From Desulfurococcales archaeon (lineage in GTDB: Archaea; Thermoproteota; Thermoprotei_A; Sulfolobales; Ignisphaeraceae), in the NCBI GenBank assembly GCA_027066265.1, contig JAMOOB010000476.1, forward strand, positions 1 through 5,852: DNA of 5,852 nucleotides, given 5' to 3'. Of the stretch, positions 4,268 through 5,852 are shown piece by piece; position 1 is the stretch's first letter; each line of letters opens with the position of its first letter. The translations under genes were made by a program, and so were the position numbers. The notes under the pieces are model-generated. The model worked only from the letters and a program-made list of their open reading frames with translations. It searched no databases and was not told where the DNA came from.

Positions 4268-5305
4268 CTAGTGTACTGGGAAGAACACATCGATTTTTCC
4301 ATATGCACAGATCTTGCATTGTGTACACGTTTTCTGTATGTTTGGATTGTTCAGGATCCTACCGAGTTCGTAGGGACATATCGCGTATACGGTTCCAGGA
4401 GGCGGTATTACGCCAGTCCACGCTATCTTTACGTTTCTGTACCTCTTGGCAAGCTCGAGAGCGTCCCTAAGCTCGTTCTCGATCTTGGCAACCGGTTTGT
4501 CTACGCTTAGATACAGCACAAAGTTCTTCAATGGAAGCAAATGCTTCTCGATAGACTTGAAGATCGGTAGGAGCCTCCATGTCCTCGTGTACGTGTAGAA
4601 CTGTACGTTCGGTAAGCGCTCGACTATCTTTCTCCATTGAAGAACGTAGCAGTCCTCGGGCAGTTTATCGAGATCTACTCCGAGGAGCTCCTTCAGCTCG
4701 CGCGGATCTATATCAAGCTTCTCGAGCATGTGCTTAACGAACGATATCGTGTAGAAGTTGCCGCTATCGTGAAGACGAAATATCGGGACGCCGGTCTTTC
4801 TAACTACTTCCTCGATCTTCCTAACCATGACCTCTGGGAACTCTGGGAGCAACGAAGCTAGGAAGTTTATCACTCTGCTCCGAATGATTCGCTTGTCTAC
4901 GGCATACCTATTCTTCAGAGCGTAGCACATAGCTATGCAGAACTCATCGTATCCCGGACACGTTAAGAACGCTGGGATCGCCCACGAATAGATCTTTTCT
5001 TCACCCTCCCTACCGGAGACCTTCTTCGGCGTAGACAGCTTTACGTTCTCCAGGATCCATCTCCTACGCTCCTCAACGCTCCGCATCTTTCTAAGCTCTG
5101 CAAGCACTTGCTTCAAGACGCTCTCCAGGTTATTGATGTAGGTATCGAACGGTACGCGCTTTGCATCGGGAGCAAACACGTCTCCGTACTCTTTCAGCTT
5201 CCTATACTTATCAAGCATCTTCTCAGCGATCTGTTGCGGAACCCCCATCCTCTTAGTTACGAATTCGTAGATCCTCTCCTCATCGTTGACGAGCTCCATC
5301 GTCAT
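4268..5305 (-). CDS. GP88-like family protein with metal- or Fe-S-type cysteine motifs (345 aa)
   Basis: I recognise the core of the phage Gp88 family (mycobacteriophage gene product 88, function unknown). It shows WAIPAFLTCPG..C...CYA with Cys 116, 123 and 127, then RLHDSGNFY (177-185), YTYTRTW (237-243), LSVDK, ICP (Cys 310) and a closing CTQCKIC with Cys 327, 330 and 333. Seven ordered cysteines plus the invariant-looking His-Asp suggest a metal or Fe-S site (inference). Residues 1-90 look like an added helical N-terminal domain and include DTYINNLESVL (54-64), shared with the 213-aa protein. The frame is open to GTG 5320. I chose ATG 5305 because the TATA box at 5338-5344 predicts transcription starting near 5315, which leaves GTG 5320 and TTG 5317 outside or at the end of the message; GGGGAG lies 4 bases before it. 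ATG 5299 is also possible. Such genes typically occur in phages and plasmids. Confidence 0.85.
   Translation of the reverse strand: MTMELVNDEERIYEFVTKRMGVPQQIAEKMLDKYRKLKEYGDVFAPDAKRVPFDTYINNLESVLKQVLAELRKMRSVEERRRWILENVKLSTPKKVSGREGEEKIYSWAIPAFLTCPGYDEFCIAMCYALKNRYAVDKRIIRSRVINFLASLLPEFPEVMVRKIEEVVRKTGVPIFRLHDSGNFYTISFVKHMLEKLDIDPRELKELLGVDLDKLPEDCYVLQWRKIVERLPNVQFYTYTRTWRLLPIFKSIEKHLLPLKNFVLYLSVDKPVAKIENELRDALELAKRYRNVKIAWTGVIPPPGTVYAICPYELGRILNNPNIQKTCTQCKICAYGKIDVFFPVH
5120..5148 (-). repeat. Segment encoding DTYIxNLxS, partner of 3652-3680
   Basis: On the minus strand this lies in the GP88-like gene and encodes DTYINNLES. It matches 3652-3680 at 24 of 29 bases, with an unbroken 13-base identity at its start (5148-5136). 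Confidence 0.65.
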
Positions 5306-5337
5306 TGCGCTCCCCAACACCCATTACACGAAGATAG

Positions 5338-5344
5338 ATATAAA
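5338..5344 (-). promoter_or_regulatory. Archaeal TATA box for the GP88-like gene
   Basis: The minus strand reads TTTATAT, centred 36 bases before ATG 5305. This spacing matches the other promoters here and predicts a leader of about 10 bases. Confidence 0.65.
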
Positions 5345-5371
5345 CACTTGTACATGGACGCCATCGCTGTG

Positions 5372-5401
5372 CGTATCATCGCGTTTATATTCCTTGATAC
5401 G
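5372..5401. promoter_or_regulatory. Inverted repeat flanking the TATA box (possible operator)
   Basis: CGTATCA (5372-5378) and TGATACG (5395-5401) are exact 7-base inverted copies, 23 bases centre to centre (about two helical turns), and enclose the TATA box of the rightmost gene. A dimer bound there would block TBP. Arms this short can arise by chance in an intergenic region of this size, so this is only suggestive. Confidence 0.35.
5384..5390 (+). promoter_or_regulatory. Archaeal TATA box for the rightmost gene
   Basis: TTTATAT is centred 35 bases before ATG 5422. The predicted leader of about 10 bases contains the GGTGGTG ribosome binding site. Confidence 0.65.
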
Positions 5402-5412
5402 ATCGTTGCCTT

Positions 5413-5419
5413 GGTGGTG
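5413..5419 (+). promoter_or_regulatory. Ribosome binding site for the rightmost gene
   Basis: GGTGGTG lies 2 bases before ATG 5422. GGTG is the part complementary to the archaeal 16S rRNA 3' end, and it sets this ATG as the start rather than the ATG seven codons in. Confidence 0.5.
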
Positions 5420-5421
5420 CC

Positions 5422-5852
5422 ATGGCTTACCCGGCTCCCATGCCTCAGCAAGCTCAGGAGGTTGAGCAACGTAGGCGTGGTGGTAGGGCTACCGCACAAG
5501 GAGTGATCATCCGCGTGGATACGGCAGCTGCGGAGAGCCATCTCTTCGAGAAGATCGCTAAGCAACTCCTGGAACCCTACGAGCCAGAGGATGCCGAGGC
5601 TCGGCTCCAGCGCATTCCATTAACGGTTGCGAAGCTCCTAGATCTGATCATGAAGCACTACGTATCTACGCCCCTAGGGGGACAGATCCTCCATCCATCC
5701 GAGTCGAGCGATATCCTGATAGATAGAATATCGCAGTTCGCGGAGATACTCTTCGCGGTGCAGAGAGAGTACATACGCGAGATCAAGGCTAGGATAAGGA
5801 GCAGAACCATAACCAAGGAAGAGATCGAGACCCAGGTAAGGAACTTGCAACA
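5422..5852 (+). CDS. Unknown helical protein with basic low-complexity N terminus (partial, 3' end beyond window)
   Basis: The frame stays open for 143 codons from ATG 5422 to the right edge, so the C terminus is missing. The start is supported by GGTGGTG immediately upstream and a TATA box 35 bases away. The first 25 residues are of low complexity: Pro/Gln/Ala-rich, then RRRGGR, likely a disordered basic tail. From residue 28 on the protein looks folded and mainly helical, with alternating hydrophobics (LTVAKLLDLIMKHYV, ILIDRISQFAEILFAV), and it ends in the window with a strongly charged helix rich in Arg, Lys, Glu and Ile. There is no membrane segment, signal peptide or known catalytic motif. 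A nucleic-acid-binding or structural role would suit the basic tail, but that is inference. It diverges from the GP88-like gene with its own promoter. Confidence 0.8.
   Translation, partial: MAYPAPMPQQAQEVEQRRRGGRATAQGVIIRVDTAAAESHLFEKIAKQLLEPYEPEDAEARLQRIPLTVAKLLDLIMKHYVSTPLGGQILHPSESSDILIDRISQFAEILFAVQREYIREIKARIRSRTITKEEIETQVRNLQ

Noticed and set aside
4261..4861. Plus-strand open frames at 4261-4470, 4271-4510 and 4637-4861.
   Set aside because: All are antisense to the cysteine-motif region of the GP88-like gene, with no supporting signals.
5523..5530. GCAGCTGC as a fourth copy of the palindrome.
   Set aside because: It shares only the central CAGCTG; the flanking bases differ and it lies in ordinary coding sequence.
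5108..5565. Plus-strand (5108-5506) and minus-strand (5302-5565) open frames around the divergent intergenic region.
   Set aside because: Both overlap the GP88-like gene, the rightmost gene and their promoters in other frames, and neither has its own initiation signals.

Overview
The window looks like accessory DNA of a hyperthermophilic archaeon, most likely a crenarchaeal virus, plasmid or integrated element. Four signs point there. Every apparent promoter is an archaeal AT-rich TATA box lying about 35-38 bases upstream of a start codon, which implies short leaders of about 10 bases. Arginine is written largely with AGG/AGA and isoleucine often with ATA. Ribosome binding sites are of the GGAGG/GAGGTG/GGTGA type. 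Apart from a AAA+ ATPase and a phage-type GP88 family protein, I recognise none of the products. The mobile-element reading is inference, since no integrase, replication or capsid gene can be recognised here.

Layout. (1) 1-1147, minus: 5' part of a helical repeat protein that runs off the left edge. (2) 3218-1232, minus: a tight three-gene operon of two small membrane-hairpin proteins followed by a AAA+ ATPase (11-base gap, then a 4-base ATGA overlap). (3) 3219-3274: a compact divergent promoter with two interlocked TATA boxes. (4) 3275-4226, plus: a third small membrane-hairpin protein, then a charged soluble protein of unknown function. (5) 4231-4253: a near-perfect inverted repeat between convergent genes. 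(6) 5305-4268, minus: a GP88-like cysteine-rich protein. (7) 5306-5421: a divergent intergenic region with one TATA box per direction. (8) 5422 to the right edge, plus: 5' part of an unknown helical protein. No gene-free stretch exceeds 300 bases. I see no tRNA, rRNA, CRISPR array or insertion sequence.

Three signals cut across the gene map. The perfect palindrome CCACAGCTGTGG occurs three times (49-60, 1214-1225, 3571-3582). It grows to 14 bases at the second site and 22 bases at the third, where it overlaps the start of the 213-aa gene. This suggests a site for one element-wide DNA-binding protein or RNA-level control. Second, the GP88-like protein and the otherwise unrelated 213-aa protein share a DTYIxNLxSxL segment near their N termini, also visible in the DNA (24 of 29 bases). 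Third, the ATPase is co-transcribed with two membrane hairpins, and a third hairpin is divergent from the same promoter region. Together these look like an uncharacterised membrane-associated ATP-driven machine.
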